DNA from: Rahnella victoriana
Lineage (GTDB): Bacteria > Pseudomonadota > Gammaproteobacteria > Enterobacterales > Enterobacteriaceae
Assembly (NCBI RefSeq): GCF_004330295.1
Contig: NZ_SJOJ01000001.1
Coordinates: 248,001-312,000, forward strand
DNA length: 64,000 nt
Direction: 5' to 3'
The notes beneath the pieces were generated by a model. That model worked only from the letters and a program-made list of their open reading frames with translations. It did not search any database and had not been told where the DNA came from. This document shows, piece by piece, positions 31,261 to 41,232 of this stretch; the stretch's first letter is position 1, and every line of letters begins with the position of its first letter. The position numbers and the translations under genes are program-made.

Positions 31261-32469
31261 ATGAAACTTGTAAATACTTCACGTTTAGTCAAAAGCCTCG
31301 CATTTGGCACCGTCATCACTTTTAGTGCAGCGTCCGCCTATGCCGACGATGTTAATTTAAAAACAATGATCCCGGGCGTTCCGCAGATTGATGCTGAAGC
31401 CTATATCCTGATCGACTACAACTCCGGCAAAGTTCTGGCAGAAATGAATGCCGATGCACGCCGTGATCCGGCCAGCCTGACCAAAATGATGACCAGTTAT
31501 GTCATTGGTCAGTCCATCAAAGCCGGAAAAATTTCGCCGACAGACATCGTCACCGTCGGTCAGGATGCCTGGGCAACCGGTAATCCGGTGTTCAAAGGCT
31601 CTTCCCTGATGTTCCTCAAACCTGGCGATCGCGTCCCGGTTTCTGAGCTGAACCGCGGCATTATCCTGCAATCCGGTAACGACGCCTGCGTGGCAATGGC
31701 TGACCATGTCGCCGGCAGTCAGGATGCCTTCGTTGCCATCATGAACAATTACGTGAATGCCCTTGGCCTGAAAAATACCCATTTCGGCACCGTTCACGGC
31801 CTTGATGCAGAAGGTCAGTACAGCTCAGCCCGCGATATGGCGCTGATCGGTCAGGCATTGATCCGTGATGTACCGGACGAATACGCCACCTACAAAGAAA
31901 AAGAATTCACCTTCAACAATATCCGCCAGATGAACCGTAACGGTTTGCTGTGGGATAACAGCCTGAGCGTTGACGGCATCAAAACCGGTCATACGGAATC
32001 AGCGGGCTATAACCTGGTGGCTTCCGCGACAGAAGGCCAGATGCGTCTGATCTCTGCGGTGATGGGCGGTCATACCTACAAAGGCCGCGAAGTTGAAAGT
32101 AAAAAACTGCTGACCTGGGGCTTCCGTTTCTTCGAAACCGTTTCTCCGCTGAAAGCCGGTAAAGAATTTGCCTCTGAACCTGTGTGGTTCGGCGATACCG
32201 ACCGCGTTGCACTGGGTGTTGAGAAAGATGCTTACCTGACGATCCCACGCGGTCGCATGAAAGATCTGAAAGCCAGTTATGTGCTGAACACGCCGGAACT
32301 GCATGCGCCGCTGCAGAAAAATCAGGTGGTCGGTTCAATCAACTTCCAGCTTGATGGCAAAACCATTGATGAGCGTCCGCTGGTGGTCATGAACGAAGTG
32401 AAAGAAGGCGGTTTCTTCGGTCGCATCGTGGATTACATCAAGCTGATGTTCCACCACTGGTTTGGCTAA
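31261..32469 (+). CDS. dacA: D-alanyl-D-alanine carboxypeptidase, PBP5
   Basis: Trims the terminal D-Ala of peptidoglycan pentapeptides. 402-residue precursor with a signal peptide ending near SAYADD. Serine DD-peptidase motifs: SLTK (active-site Ser), SGN (LQSGNDAC) and KTG (IKTGHTE). The C-terminal amphipathic helix ([13 protein letters not shown]) anchors it to the inner membrane. Monocistronic. Confidence 0.98.
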   Translation: MKLVNTSRLVKSLAFGTVITFSAASAYADDVNLKTMIPGVPQIDAEAYILIDYNSGKVLAEMNADARRDPASLTKMMTSYVIGQSIKAGKISPTDIVTVGQDAWATGNPVFKGSSLMFLKPGDRVPVSELNRGIILQSGNDACVAMADHVAGSQDAFVAIMNNYVNALGLKNTHFGTVHGLDAEGQYSSARDMALIGQALIRDVPDEYATYKEKEFTFNNIRQMNRNGLLWDNSLSVDGIKTGHTESAGYNLVASATEGQMRLISAVMGGHTYKGREVESKKLLTWGFRFFETVSPLKAGKEFASEPVWFGDTDRVALGVEKDAYLTIPRGRMKDLKASYVLNTPELHAPLQKNQVVGSINFQLDGKTIDERPLVVMNEVKEGGFFGRIVDYIKLMFHHWFG

Positions 32470-32478
32470 GTTGCCTGC

Positions 32479-32509
32479 TTGAAAAAGTTTGCAACAATCC
32501 CCATATAAT
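32479..32509 (+). promoter_or_regulatory. Possible ybeD promoter
   Basis: TTGAAA (32479-32484) and a perfect TATAAT (32504-32509), but with a 19-bp spacer. Lies just after dacA. Confidence 0.4.
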
Positions 32510-32524
32510 CGGTATAGATTATGG

Positions 32525-32542
32525 CTCCCGCTTCGGCGGGAG
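32525..32542. terminator. Hairpin after dacA
   Basis: CTCCCGC-TT-CGGCGGGAG type stem with a stable CTTCGG core, but only a short T-rich tail. It could be a dacA terminator or a processing hairpin in the ybeD leader. Confidence 0.5.
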
Positions 32543-32594
32543 TTATACTTTCAGAGACTACACTAAATACGCTGTACAACACGCTGGAGTGCAC

Positions 32595-32858
32595 ATGAAA
32601 ACCAAACTGAACGAACTGCTCGAATTCCCTTGCACCTTTACCTACAAAGTAATGGGCCTGGCACAACCCGAGCTGGTGGACCAGGTTGTGGAAGTCGTGC
32701 AACGCCATGCGCCTGGCGATTACAATCCTCAGGTAAAACCGAGCAGTAAAGGGAATTACCACTCCGTTTCAATTACGATCACTGCCACCCACATCGATCA
32801 GGTCGAAACCCTGTACGATGAGCTGGGCAATATCGAAATTGTCCGCATGGTGCTGTAA
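32595..32858 (+). CDS. ybeD: YbeD family protein (DUF493)
   Basis: 87-residue cytoplasmic protein, same length and closely similar to E. coli YbeD. ACT-like alpha/beta fold known from the family structure. Exact role unknown, but it is conserved next to lipB. ATG 32595 is chosen over GTG 32589 on conservation ([12 protein letters not shown]). Confidence 0.95.
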   Translation: MKTKLNELLEFPCTFTYKVMGLAQPELVDQVVEVVQRHAPGDYNPQVKPSSKGNYHSVSITITATHIDQVETLYDELGNIEIVRMVL

Positions 32859-32875
32859 GCCCTTTCTGACCGACC

Positions 32876-32906
32876 CGCGCGAGAGCAAGCCTGTCGCGCG
32901 TTTCTC
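32876..32906 (+). terminator. Hairpin between ybeD and lipB
   Basis: CGCGCGA and TCGCGCG pair perfectly around an 11-nt loop, followed by TTTCTCCC. Weak terminator or attenuator. Confidence 0.45.
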
Positions 32907-32915
32907 CCTCCCCTG

Positions 32916-33614
32916 ATGACGATAACTGCCGTGCAATCACAAAATCCGCAAGAACGTATCGTACTGCGCCAGCTTGGCCTGCAACCTTATGAGCCGGTTT
33001 CTCTGGCGATGCACCATTTCACTGAACACCGCAACGCCGACTCGCTGGATGAAATCTGGCTGGTTCAGCATCCGCGCGTCTTCACGCAGGGTCAGGCGGG
33101 TAAAGCCGAACACGTACTGATGCCCGGTGACATTCCGGTGATCCAGAGCGACCGTGGCGGTCAGGTGACTTATCATGGTCCCGGCCAGCAGGTGATGTAT
33201 GTAATGGTCGACCTGAAGCGGAAGAAATTGGGTGTCCGTCAGTTAGTGACCGCTATCGAACAAACGGTTGTCGATACGCTGGCCCATTTTTCCATTGATG
33301 CCTATCCGCGCGCCGATGCGCCGGGCGTCTATGTTGACGGTAAAAAGATTTGCTCGCTCGGGCTGCGCATCCGCAAAGGCTGCTCGCTGCACGGTCTGGC
33401 GCTGAATATTGATATGGATCTGGAGCCTTTCCACCGTATCAATCCCTGTGGTTATGCCGGCCTTGAAATGACACAAGCCAGCCGCGAAAAACCGGGACTG
33501 ACCGTGGATCAGGTGATGCCCGTACTGGTGAAATCGTTCAACCATCGTCTGGATTACCAGCAGGTTGATTATCTCCCCTGGCAGCTTGAACATTACGCCC
33601 CTTCCGCGCCATGA
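32916..33614 (+). CDS. lipB: Octanoyltransferase LipB
   Basis: Transfers octanoate from ACP to lipoyl domains. 232 residues (E. coli 213); the extra length is at both ends. [22 protein letters not shown] (catalytic Lys) and the catalytic Cys in [12 protein letters not shown] are present. The ATG at 32916 has no strong ribosome binding site, and a GTG about 15 bases later is an alternative. Substrate supply for lipA, downstream. Confidence 0.96.
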   Translation: MTITAVQSQNPQERIVLRQLGLQPYEPVSLAMHHFTEHRNADSLDEIWLVQHPRVFTQGQAGKAEHVLMPGDIPVIQSDRGGQVTYHGPGQQVMYVMVDLKRKKLGVRQLVTAIEQTVVDTLAHFSIDAYPRADAPGVYVDGKKICSLGLRIRKGCSLHGLALNIDMDLEPFHRINPCGYAGLEMTQASREKPGLTVDQVMPVLVKSFNHRLDYQQVDYLPWQLEHYAPSAP

Positions 33615-33676
33615 CGTTGATTCTGACGCGCTGACGCGTAAGCCGGGAAAGCCCTTCACACTGACAGGAATGTTTT

Positions 33677-34615
33677 ATGGATGATAACGATATTAATGCC
33701 AGTCTGAACAAGCTTCGCAATCTCGACCTGAATCTGCTGACTGTTTTCGAGGCGGTCTATCTGCACAAAGGCATTGTGCATGCTGCGAAAGCACTGAATC
33801 TGACGCCATCGTCGGTCAGTCAGTCTATTCAGAAATTACGCAATACCTTTCCTGACCCGTTGTTTATCCGCAACGGTCAGGGCATCAGCCCGACGGCGTA
33901 TGCCAACAATCTGCATACGCATATCAGTCAGGGACTGAATGCCATTCTCACCGGTCTGGATTTCTCTCAGGACAATGATAAATCCCGCGTTCTGACCATC
34001 AGCTGTTACCCTTTCGCCGCACTGATTACTTTTCCGGTGATCCTGAAAGTCCTGGAAAAAATCAATATCAACTACTCGCTGAAACATCTGCCGCTGACGG
34101 ATCCCGAAGAGACGCTGGTGCAGCACCGTGCGGATTTGGTGATCGACACGGGGCCGCTGTTCAACAGCACGCTTAAAGGCATCCGGCTGATGTCGGACAG
34201 CACGGTTTTTGTGTGCAGAAAAAACCATCCGACGCTGAGTAAAACCCTGAGTGTGGAACAGGCGCTGACCACGCCACAAACCATGCTGATAACCGATGCC
34301 AGCGAACTCAGACGCATGCAGTTTGAGATCAGCGAAGCCCTGCCGGAGCGCCCTGTCGCCTTCACCAGTTATAACGGGATCAATATTCTTTCCATGGTGT
34401 CCGGCACCGATTTGCTGGGGATCCTCCCCCGGAAAATGGTCGAACTCTTCAAAGACACTTTCCCCGTTGAGATCCTCGAATGCGAAGTGCCGTCGCAGTC
34501 ATACGACATCATGATGTATTACAACAAAATGGTCAGCGGCGATAAGACGCTCAGCATGATTATCGACGCCATCAGTCAGGCATTCGCGGCACTGGAAAAC
34601 CCTCCGGCGGAATAA
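33677..34615 (+). CDS. ybeF: LysR-family regulator YbeF
   Basis: 312-residue LysR-type transcription regulator. Winged helix-turn-helix about residues 20-80 (LNLLTVFEAVY, AAKALNLTPSSVSQSIQKLR), then a type-2 periplasmic-binding effector domain. Position between lipB and lipA and sequence both match E. coli YbeF. Its ligand and targets are not evident here. Confidence 0.9.
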   Translation: MDDNDINASLNKLRNLDLNLLTVFEAVYLHKGIVHAAKALNLTPSSVSQSIQKLRNTFPDPLFIRNGQGISPTAYANNLHTHISQGLNAILTGLDFSQDNDKSRVLTISCYPFAALITFPVILKVLEKININYSLKHLPLTDPEETLVQHRADLVIDTGPLFNSTLKGIRLMSDSTVFVCRKNHPTLSKTLSVEQALTTPQTMLITDASELRRMQFEISEALPERPVAFTSYNGINILSMVSGTDLLGILPRKMVELFKDTFPVEILECEVPSQSYDIMMYYNKMVSGDKTLSMIIDAISQAFAALENPPAE

Positions 34616-34921
34616 TGCTCGCTGCGAAAAAATATTTACACACCATTAACACCCTCTGTCGGGTGACCCTGAACTGATATAAAAACTAATATTTTCAATA
34701 AACTAACGTCAGTTACTGGTCGTTTTTTCGAGAATTATTCTTATTTAACGTTAAAAAATTGCAGCATTTAGCACATCCGGCCATGACGAAGGGCTGAACG
34801 TAGGGATGCTTCAATGATATAATTTCCGCATTATTTCTACTTTTTTTGATGAATCAGCCAGTTCATTGAATGTCCTGAAAAAACTCGGGTATCGAGTGAC
34901 AAACCTGGAAGCTGCAAGATT
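34616..34921 (+). other. ybeF-lipA intergenic region
   Basis: About 300 bp, AT-rich, without a gene. It holds the lipA promoter near 34795-34823; the rest shows no recognisable element. Confidence 0.6.
34795..34823 (+). promoter_or_regulatory. Probable lipA promoter
   Basis: Perfect -10 TATAAT (34818-34823), 17-bp spacer and weak -35 TGAACG (34795-34800), about 100 bp before lipA. Confidence 0.5.
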
Positions 34922-35887
34922 ATGAGTAAACCGATTCAGATGGAACGCGGCGTTAAATACCGCGATGCAGATAAGATGGCGTTAATTCCGGTGAAAACCG
35001 TGGTCAGTGACCGGCAGGAAATGTTACGTAAGCCGGCATGGATGAAAATCAAATTGCCTGCCGACTCAACGAAAATTCAGGGCATTAAATCCGCATTGCG
35101 CAAGAATGGCCTGCATTCCGTTTGTGAAGAAGCCGCCTGCCCTAACCTTTCCGAATGCTTTAACCACGGCACCGCGACCTTCATGATCCTGGGCGCTATT
35201 TGTACCCGTCGCTGCCCGTTCTGCGACGTGGCACATGGCCGCCCGACCGCACCCGACACCAACGAGCCGGAAAAACTGGCACAGACCATCTCGGATATGG
35301 GACTGCGTTATGTGGTGATCACCTCGGTTGACCGCGATGATCTGCGCGACGGCGGTGCTCAGCACTTTGCTGATTGTATTACGGCAATCCGCGCGAAAAA
35401 CCCGACCATCAAAATCGAAACGCTGGTGCCGGATTTCCGTGGCCGTATGGATCGTGCGCTGGACATCCTGAATGCCAGCCCGCCGGATGTGTTCAACCAC
35501 AATCTGGAGAACGTGCCGCGTGTTTACCGTCAGGTTCGTCCGGGCGCTAACTACGAGTGGTCGCTGACCTTGCTGCAACGCTTCAAAGAAGCGCATCCGG
35601 AAATCCCGACCAAATCGGGTCTGATGGTGGGTCTGGGTGAAACCAACGAAGAAATCATTGAAGTGATGCGCGACCTGCGTCGTCATGGCGTGACGATGCT
35701 GACCCTCGGCCAGTACTTACAGCCAAGCCGCCATCACCTGCCGGTGCAGCGTTATGTCAGCCCGGAAGAGTTTGACCAGATGAAAGAAGCGGCGATGGAA
35801 ATGGGCTTTACCCATGCTGCCTGCGGTCCGTTCGTGCGTTCTTCTTACCACGCCGACCTGCAAGCCAAAGGTCTGGAAGTGAAGTAA
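34922..35887 (+). CDS. lipA: Lipoyl synthase
   Basis: Radical-SAM enzyme inserting two sulfurs into octanoyl groups. 321 residues as in E. coli. Auxiliary cluster cysteines in [12 protein letters not shown], radical-SAM motif CTRRCPFC and C-terminal RSSYHAD (serine ligand of the auxiliary cluster) are all intact. Followed by a bidirectional terminator. Confidence 0.99.
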   Translation: MSKPIQMERGVKYRDADKMALIPVKTVVSDRQEMLRKPAWMKIKLPADSTKIQGIKSALRKNGLHSVCEEAACPNLSECFNHGTATFMILGAICTRRCPFCDVAHGRPTAPDTNEPEKLAQTISDMGLRYVVITSVDRDDLRDGGAQHFADCITAIRAKNPTIKIETLVPDFRGRMDRALDILNASPPDVFNHNLENVPRVYRQVRPGANYEWSLTLLQRFKEAHPEIPTKSGLMVGLGETNEEIIEVMRDLRRHGVTMLTLGQYLQPSRHHLPVQRYVSPEEFDQMKEAAMEMGFTHAACGPFVRSSYHADLQAKGLEVK

Positions 35888-35914
35888 TATCTCGTTACGA
35901 CTTCGTCGCAAAAC

Positions 35915-35946
35915 AAAAAAGGTTGTTCGCAAGAACAACCTTTTTT
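35915..35946. terminator. Bidirectional terminator lipA/tatE
   Basis: AAAAAAGGTTGTTC and GAACAACCTTTTTT form a perfect stem around GCAA. A-run on one side and T-run on the other serve both convergent genes. Confidence 0.92.
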
Positions 35947-35978
35947 ATGCCCGGAAAACGTGAGCGAATAAGCAAGAC

Positions 35979-36182
35979 TCAGTCTTTGTGCTCTACGCGC
36001 TCAGCAGGTTTTTCTTCTGCTGTGGTTTTTTCAGCCGGCGCCGGGTCATCATTCATGGCTTTCTTGAAGCCACGCAGTGCCGCACCCAGGTCGCCGCCCA
36101 GAGAACGCAGTTTGCTGGTACCGAACAACAGAACGATCAGCACGCCGACCACCAACAATTTAGTAATACTTAGACCTTCCAT
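35979..36182 (-). CDS. tatE: Twin-arginine translocase subunit TatE
   Basis: 67-residue TatA paralogue, same length as E. coli TatE. One N-terminal membrane segment ([15 protein letters not shown]) is followed by the hinge [26 protein letters not shown] and a charged tail. Convergent with lipA, as in E. coli. Confidence 0.96.
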   Translation of the reverse strand: MEGLSITKLLVVGVLIVLLFGTSKLRSLGGDLGAALRGFKKAMNDDPAPAEKTTAEEKPAERVEHKD

Positions 36183-36440
36183 ACATACCTTCTTTACACT
36201 GAGTGCTGGAAAACAGCAGTGACAATTTGCCGTTATTAACGGCCATTCGCGACGTTAATACAACCCGAAAATGTAACAGAACGGATCCAGAACTGTGCGC
36301 ATTGTGACCAGAGTGAGCTATTATGAGCGTGAACAGCACGCTCATAAAGGACTTCTGTCTTTATTTACCGCAAAACCGCGTCAAATTTGATTTCGACCAG
36401 ATTTACTAGCCCGGGTTAACACACCCTGTAATGAGAACCG

Positions 36441-37505
36441 ATGCCGAAAAAGCTTCATACGACTCTGGTTAACGATACTCATCATTCCGGACTGCGTTTC
36501 GCGAAACGGACTTATCTTCCCCGCATCGTCGGAATGGGCACAGGATGCTTCTGTGTCGGTTCGGTGATGATTGAACAGACGACGCCGGGCTGGCTGTGGT
36601 TGCTGCTGTTCCTCAACGGATTCATCTGGCCGCACATCGCGTACTGGAAAGCCAGACGCTCATCCGCGCCTTTCAAAAGTGAGATCCACAACCTGCAGGG
36701 GGATGCCATTTTCGGCGGTCTGTGGATTGCCGTCATGGGCTTCAACGCCCTGCCCTCGGCGACCATTTTCGCCATGATGGGCATGAACAATATCTCTGCC
36801 GGAGGCAAAACTTTGTTCTTCCGCTGCGTCATCGCGCAGGTCACGGTCGCGCTGTCGGTCTTATTCCTCGCTGACCTTCCCTTCCGCCCGGAAACCACTC
36901 CGTTCCAGCTGTATCTTTGTCTGCCGATGATCATGATTTACCCGATTTTCCTCGGCAACGTCACCTACCGGACATCGCGCCGTCTGGCGGAACATAAGCA
37001 GGCGATCATGCAAATCAGCGTCCGTGATGGTCTGACCGGTTTGTATAACCGCCGTCACTGGGAATCTCTGCTGCAAAATGAGCTGGAAAGCTTCCGCCGT
37101 TACCGGCACAAAACGACGCTGATCCTGATCGACATCGATCACTTCAAGGCGATTAACGATAACTACGGCCACAGCGTCGGCGATCAGGCGATTATTTTGC
37201 TGGCGCAGGAGCTACAGCAAACCATGCGTACGGCGGATATTATCGGGCGTTTCGGCGGGGATGAATTTGCCGCGATCCTGCCGCACAGTACCCAATTGCA
37301 GGCAAAGCGGGCGATGGAGCGTCTGCAAAGCCGTCTGGCAAACAGCCTGTTCCCGCAGCATCCGCAATTGCAGATCCACATCAGTGCAGGTATTGCTGAA
37401 TGCGATGACGCGCAGGAAACGCCGACACACTGGCTGAATGCCGCCGACCATGCCTTATATGAGGCGAAAAAAAACGGGCGAAACCGGGTCGAACTGGCGG
37501 GATAA
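36441..37505 (+). CDS. MASE2-GGDEF diguanylate cyclase
   Basis: 354-residue membrane protein predicted to make cyclic di-GMP. An N-terminal MASE2 sensor domain with several membrane segments (about 25-185) precedes a GGDEF domain. The metal-site segment [16 protein letters not shown] active site and an upstream I-site RTAD five residues before GGDEF are all canonical. An active, product-inhibited cyclase is therefore expected. ATG 36441. It is not part of the E. coli gene order at this locus. A diverged paralogue is at 54309-55385. Confidence 0.92.
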   Translation: MPKKLHTTLVNDTHHSGLRFAKRTYLPRIVGMGTGCFCVGSVMIEQTTPGWLWLLLFLNGFIWPHIAYWKARRSSAPFKSEIHNLQGDAIFGGLWIAVMGFNALPSATIFAMMGMNNISAGGKTLFFRCVIAQVTVALSVLFLADLPFRPETTPFQLYLCLPMIMIYPIFLGNVTYRTSRRLAEHKQAIMQISVRDGLTGLYNRRHWESLLQNELESFRRYRHKTTLILIDIDHFKAINDNYGHSVGDQAIILLAQELQQTMRTADIIGRFGGDEFAAILPHSTQLQAKRAMERLQSRLANSLFPQHPQLQIHISAGIAECDDAQETPTHWLNAADHALYEAKKNGRNRVELAG

Positions 37506-37539
37506 CGCCCCGCCCTCCCGGTTTCAGCCCGCCGTCAGA

Positions 37540-38328
37540 TCAGATAAAACGGCTCAGAAATGCCTGGGTTCTCGGATGCTGCGGATTGACTAACACCTCA
37601 TCCGCCGCGCCCTGTTCGACCACCACACCGCGATCCATAAACACCACGCGGTCTGCCGCCTCTTTGGCAAAACCAATCTCATGCGTCACAACAATCATCG
37701 TCAGCCCCTGCTGCGCCAGATCCCGCATGGTGCCCAGCACTTCGCCCACCAGTTCAGGATCGAGCGCCGACGTCGGCTCATCGAACAACATCAGTTTAGG
37801 CTTCACCGCCAGCGCGCGGGCGATAGCCACACGCTGTTGCTGGCCGCCGGAAAGATGGCGCGGATAGGCATCGGCTTTATCGCTCAGTCCCACTTTTTGC
37901 AGCAGTTCACGGGCATACTTTTCCGCTTCCTGACGGCTTTCCTTGTGGACGCCCACCGGGGCTTCAATGATGTTCTGCAACACGGTCATGTGCGGATAAA
38001 GGTTGAATTGCTGGAACACCATACCGATATCGCGGCGCTGACGCGCAATCGCCCGTTCAGACAATTTATGCAGCCGTTCGCCACGCAACTCATAACCGAT
38101 CTGCTCACCGCCGACCATGATCGAGCCGCGATCGATATCTTCCAGATGGTTAATGCAGCGCAGGAATGTCGATTTACCGGAGCCGGACGGCCCGAGGATC
38201 ACCACCACTTCGCTGGGTTTTACCTCCAGATCGATACCTTTTAAAACCTCGTTATCGCCATAACTTTTGTGCACGTTACGGGCCACCACCAGAGAAGTCT
38301 GGGCGGAGTCAGCGGATATTTGACTCAT
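37540..38328 (-). CDS. Polar amino-acid-type ABC transporter ATPase
   Basis: 262-residue ATPase of the GlnQ/HisP group. Walker [10 protein letters not shown], signature LSGGQQQR, Walker [13 protein letters not shown] and switch His (VVTHEIGF) intact. Its start overlaps the permease stop. Last gene of a five-gene minus-strand operon with a permease, binding protein, ybeM-type amidase and decarboxylase-like protein. Confidence 0.93.
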   Translation of the reverse strand: MSQISADSAQTSLVVARNVHKSYGDNEVLKGIDLEVKPSEVVVILGPSGSGKSTFLRCINHLEDIDRGSIMVGGEQIGYELRGERLHKLSERAIARQRRDIGMVFQQFNLYPHMTVLQNIIEAPVGVHKESRQEAEKYARELLQKVGLSDKADAYPRHLSGGQQQRVAIARALAVKPKLMLFDEPTSALDPELVGEVLGTMRDLAQQGLTMIVVTHEIGFAKEAADRVVFMDRGVVVEQGAADEVLVNPQHPRTQAFLSRFI

Positions 38329-39308
38329 AAGTCCTCCTTTCGGGCCAGGCCGGGTGAATTAATGATCGGCACCGCTTTATCTTCAGTCGTGTTCTGACGC
38401 CGTTTGACATTAGGTAACGTCCGGCGCGTGCCACGGGAATAATAACGCTCAATGGCGGACTGACCGAGGTTGAGCAAAGAGGTGATAAACAGATACCAGA
38501 TCACCGCCACCATCAGCATCGGCACCACTTCAAAGGTGCGGTTATAGACGGTTTGTACGGAATACAGCAAATCCCCCATGGCGATCACACTGACCAGCGA
38601 CGTGGCTTTAATCATGCTGATCAGCTGGTTGCCGGTCGGCGGAATGATCGAGCGCATGGCCTGCGGAATGATGATCCGGCGTAACGCGCGACCCCGGCTC
38701 ATGCCAAAGGCTTGTGCGGTTTCCGCCTGACCGTTATCCACCGACAGCAAACCGGCACGAATGATTTCCGCCATATAGGCCGCTTCATTGAGTGCCAGAC
38801 CGGCAATCGCGGCCGTCAGCGGCGTGATCAGATCATTGGTATTCCAGCTCATGTATTCCGGGCCGAACGGGATCCCCAATACCACACGCGGGAACAGCGT
38901 CGACATGTTGTACCAGAACAGTAACTGCACCAGCAGCGGCGTACCGCGGAAGAACCAGATATACAGCCCCGCCAGTCTGCGCAGCAACATGCTGTCAGAC
39001 AACCGGGCGATAGCCAGCATCAGCCCGATGAACACGCCGAGCAACATCGACACCACGGTCAGGCCGAGCGTGACGCCCAGACCTTTGATCACCGACCCTT
39101 CCGTAAACCACTGCGCGACAACGTGCCATTCAAAATTCTCGTTGTGCGACACCGCCCAGATCACATCGGCGGCAATCAGCAGCACCACTATCCAGGCAAT
39201 CCAGCGGCCGTAGTGACGCGGTGCGTGGGAAAACTCAACGTTACGTCGTGGATCCTGCGTATAGTCGTCCTTGACTGCCGGCGTTGAACTATACGTTTTA
39301 TCAGTCAT
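38325..39308 (-). CDS. Polar amino-acid-type ABC transporter permease
   Basis: 327-residue inner-membrane permease. The polar N-terminal ~35 residues are unusual for small HisMQ-type permeases. Several membrane segments and the EAA-type loop (AQAFGMSRGRALRRIIIPQA) follow. The C-terminal ~50 residues are charged. Start and stop overlap the binding protein and the ATPase genes by four bases each. Confidence 0.92.
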   Translation of the reverse strand: MTDKTYSSTPAVKDDYTQDPRRNVEFSHAPRHYGRWIAWIVVLLIAADVIWAVSHNENFEWHVVAQWFTEGSVIKGLGVTLGLTVVSMLLGVFIGLMLAIARLSDSMLLRRLAGLYIWFFRGTPLLVQLLFWYNMSTLFPRVVLGIPFGPEYMSWNTNDLITPLTAAIAGLALNEAAYMAEIIRAGLLSVDNGQAETAQAFGMSRGRALRRIIIPQAMRSIIPPTGNQLISMIKATSLVSVIAMGDLLYSVQTVYNRTFEVVPMLMVAVIWYLFITSLLNLGQSAIERYYSRGTRRTLPNVKRRQNTTEDKAVPIINSPGLARKEDL

Positions 39309-40213
39309 TTAGCCTGCGCCTTTGCCAGGTTGATGCCCGGAGCAGAAATCATATTGCCTTCCAGCCCCCATTTTTTCATGATGATGGCGTACGTGCCGTT
39401 ATCGAACAGTTTCTGATAACCGGCAAGAATGGCATCACGTACCGGTGAATCTTTCGCCACCACCGTGCCCTGGAAAATATCGCCAAAACCGTTGGATTTG
39501 CCGGTGCCGGTCAGTTCAAGCTGGCCGTTGGCTTTTTCCACAAAGTACGTCAGCGGGGCCTGAGAAGAGAAGAACGCATCGGAACGGTTAGAACGCACGG
39601 CCAGAATCGACGTCGGCTGATCAGAGAAAGATTGCACGGTGACCGCCGGTTTGCCGTCTTTGACACACACCTCAGACTGCTTGCGGATCACCTGCTCAGC
39701 CGAGCCGCCCGCCATCACGGCAATGCGTTTACCGCAGGTGTCATCGAGTGAATTGATTTTTTCCGGGTTACCTTTACGCACACCGAACACCACGTACTCT
39801 TTGACGAAATCGATGAAATCATTTTTCGCCTGACGGTCAGGGTAGTCGCCAATCGGGCCGATGCCCATCTGATAGCGTCCCGCAGCCATGCCGCTGAGAA
39901 TGCCTGACAAGCCGCTCACAGAAGCATGCTCAATTTTGACACCCATGACTTCCGCCAGCGCGTGCGCCAGATCGGCACTCGCCCCGTCCAGACCGTTGGC
40001 ACCGGTCACGATTTCATACGGAGGGAATGAGCCATTGTTCACAGAGGTCATCACACCTGATTTCTGAATATCCGCAGGTAATTTAGCGTGGATCGCCGGA
40101 TCCATCGTCTGAGTCGGGATCGTCACATTTTCAGCAGCAAAGGCGTTTATGGAAGATACGGAAAGTAATGCAGCGGTCAGTACAGCAGCCTGACGAAGTT
40201 GTTTTGCCATCAT
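39305..40213 (-). CDS. ABC transporter substrate-binding protein, family 3
   Basis: 302-residue periplasmic binding protein with a Sec signal peptide ending near INAFAAEN. Family-3 features include NGSFPPYEIV near the mature start. Ligand not predictable. The start may be the second of two adjacent ATG codons (40210). Co-transcribed with the permease and ATPase. Confidence 0.92.
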   Translation of the reverse strand: MMAKQLRQAAVLTAALLSVSSINAFAAENVTIPTQTMDPAIHAKLPADIQKSGVMTSVNNGSFPPYEIVTGANGLDGASADLAHALAEVMGVKIEHASVSGLSGILSGMAAGRYQMGIGPIGDYPDRQAKNDFIDFVKEYVVFGVRKGNPEKINSLDDTCGKRIAVMAGGSAEQVIRKQSEVCVKDGKPAVTVQSFSDQPTSILAVRSNRSDAFFSSQAPLTYFVEKANGQLELTGTGKSNGFGDIFQGTVVAKDSPVRDAILAGYQKLFDNGTYAIIMKKWGLEGNMISAPGINLAKAQAK

Positions 40214-40393
40214 TCTCTTATTTCCTCTGTGTAAAAAGTCGGTCTGTGAGTTTATGAATGTTGTGGTTTTATAGTGAGTACCTTCCGTGGCGAATTTCCG
40301 GGTAGTTCTTTTTCATCGTTCACGCGTTCCCTGGTGAGGGCGCGGTACTGCCTGAGCGTTAAGGCAGCCGTTGAGGACCGGCTGCACACAGGC

Positions 40394-41188
40394 TCAGTCG
40401 TGACGCAGTTGCGGCAAACCAAAACGGCGGTTCGCCAGCACCGGCAACACTTTTCTGGCATGCGCCAGACGATCTTTCTCCAGCTCAGCAAACACCAGCG
40501 CCGGGGCTTCTGCTGCGCGGGCAATGGCCACACCCAGCGGATCGACCACCATGCTGTTGCCGATATTGCGCTCGCCACATTCGCCCACGGCCACCATATA
40601 CGCGGTGTTTTCCAGTGCGCGTGCCGTGACCAGCACTTCCCAATGCATTTCTTTCAGCGGGCCTTTCACCCACGCGGCGGGCAGTACCAGAACGTCGGCC
40701 CCGTCGAGCACCAGCCGGCGCGCCAGTTCCGGGAAACGGACGTCATAGCAAGTCATCAGGCCGACGTTAAAGCCCGCAACATTCACCAGCGGCGGAACGT
40801 CGTCCCCTGCGGTGACGTTTTTTGATTCCTGCGAGGAAAACGCATCGTAAAGATGCAGCTTCTGATATTCAGAAATAATCTCGCCATTACGGATTGAAAT
40901 CAGGACGTTATAGGCACGACCTTGCGGAGCGGGCGTATGCACGCTCATCATGGTGGTCATCTGATTACCGCGACTGGCCGCCAGCAACTGGCTGACGAAC
41001 GGGCCATCTAGCGGTTGCGCCGCTTTCAGTACCAGATCCGGATCGGTGATATCGCGTGCCAGAATACCTTCCGGCAGCACCAGTAAATCCACGCCCGCTT
41101 CCAGAGATTTCGCCATCAGTGAAAGACAGGTTTCCACGTTCGCTTCCCATTCGCGGGAAACGGCAAACTGACCTAATGCAACTTTCAT
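40394..41188 (-). CDS. ybeM: Deaminated glutathione amidase-type nitrilase (YbeM homologue)
   Basis: 264-residue carbon-nitrogen hydrolase. Catalytic triad positions are visible: Glu in LPEGILARD, Lys in YQKLHLYDAF and Cys in MTCYDVRFPE. Sequence and locus (between tatE and crcB) match E. coli YbeM, which is broken in some E. coli strains. The family repairs deaminated glutathione; the neighbouring transporter suggests a substrate taken up from outside could also be used here. 180 bp before the binding protein gene. Confidence 0.85.
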   Translation of the reverse strand: MKVALGQFAVSREWEANVETCLSLMAKSLEAGVDLLVLPEGILARDITDPDLVLKAAQPLDGPFVSQLLAASRGNQMTTMMSVHTPAPQGRAYNVLISIRNGEIISEYQKLHLYDAFSSQESKNVTAGDDVPPLVNVAGFNVGLMTCYDVRFPELARRLVLDGADVLVLPAAWVKGPLKEMHWEVLVTARALENTAYMVAVGECGERNIGNSMVVDPLGVAIARAAEAPALVFAELEKDRLAHARKVLPVLANRRFGLPQLRHD

Positions 41189-41232
41189 TTTTACTCCCCT
41201 GTCGCTGAGTATGAAACGCGATTGGTTAAGTG

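Noticed and set aside
37681-38244. Plus-strand frame of 187 codons opposite the ABC ATPase
   Set aside because: The minus-strand ATPase has all motifs, so the plus frame is a shadow.
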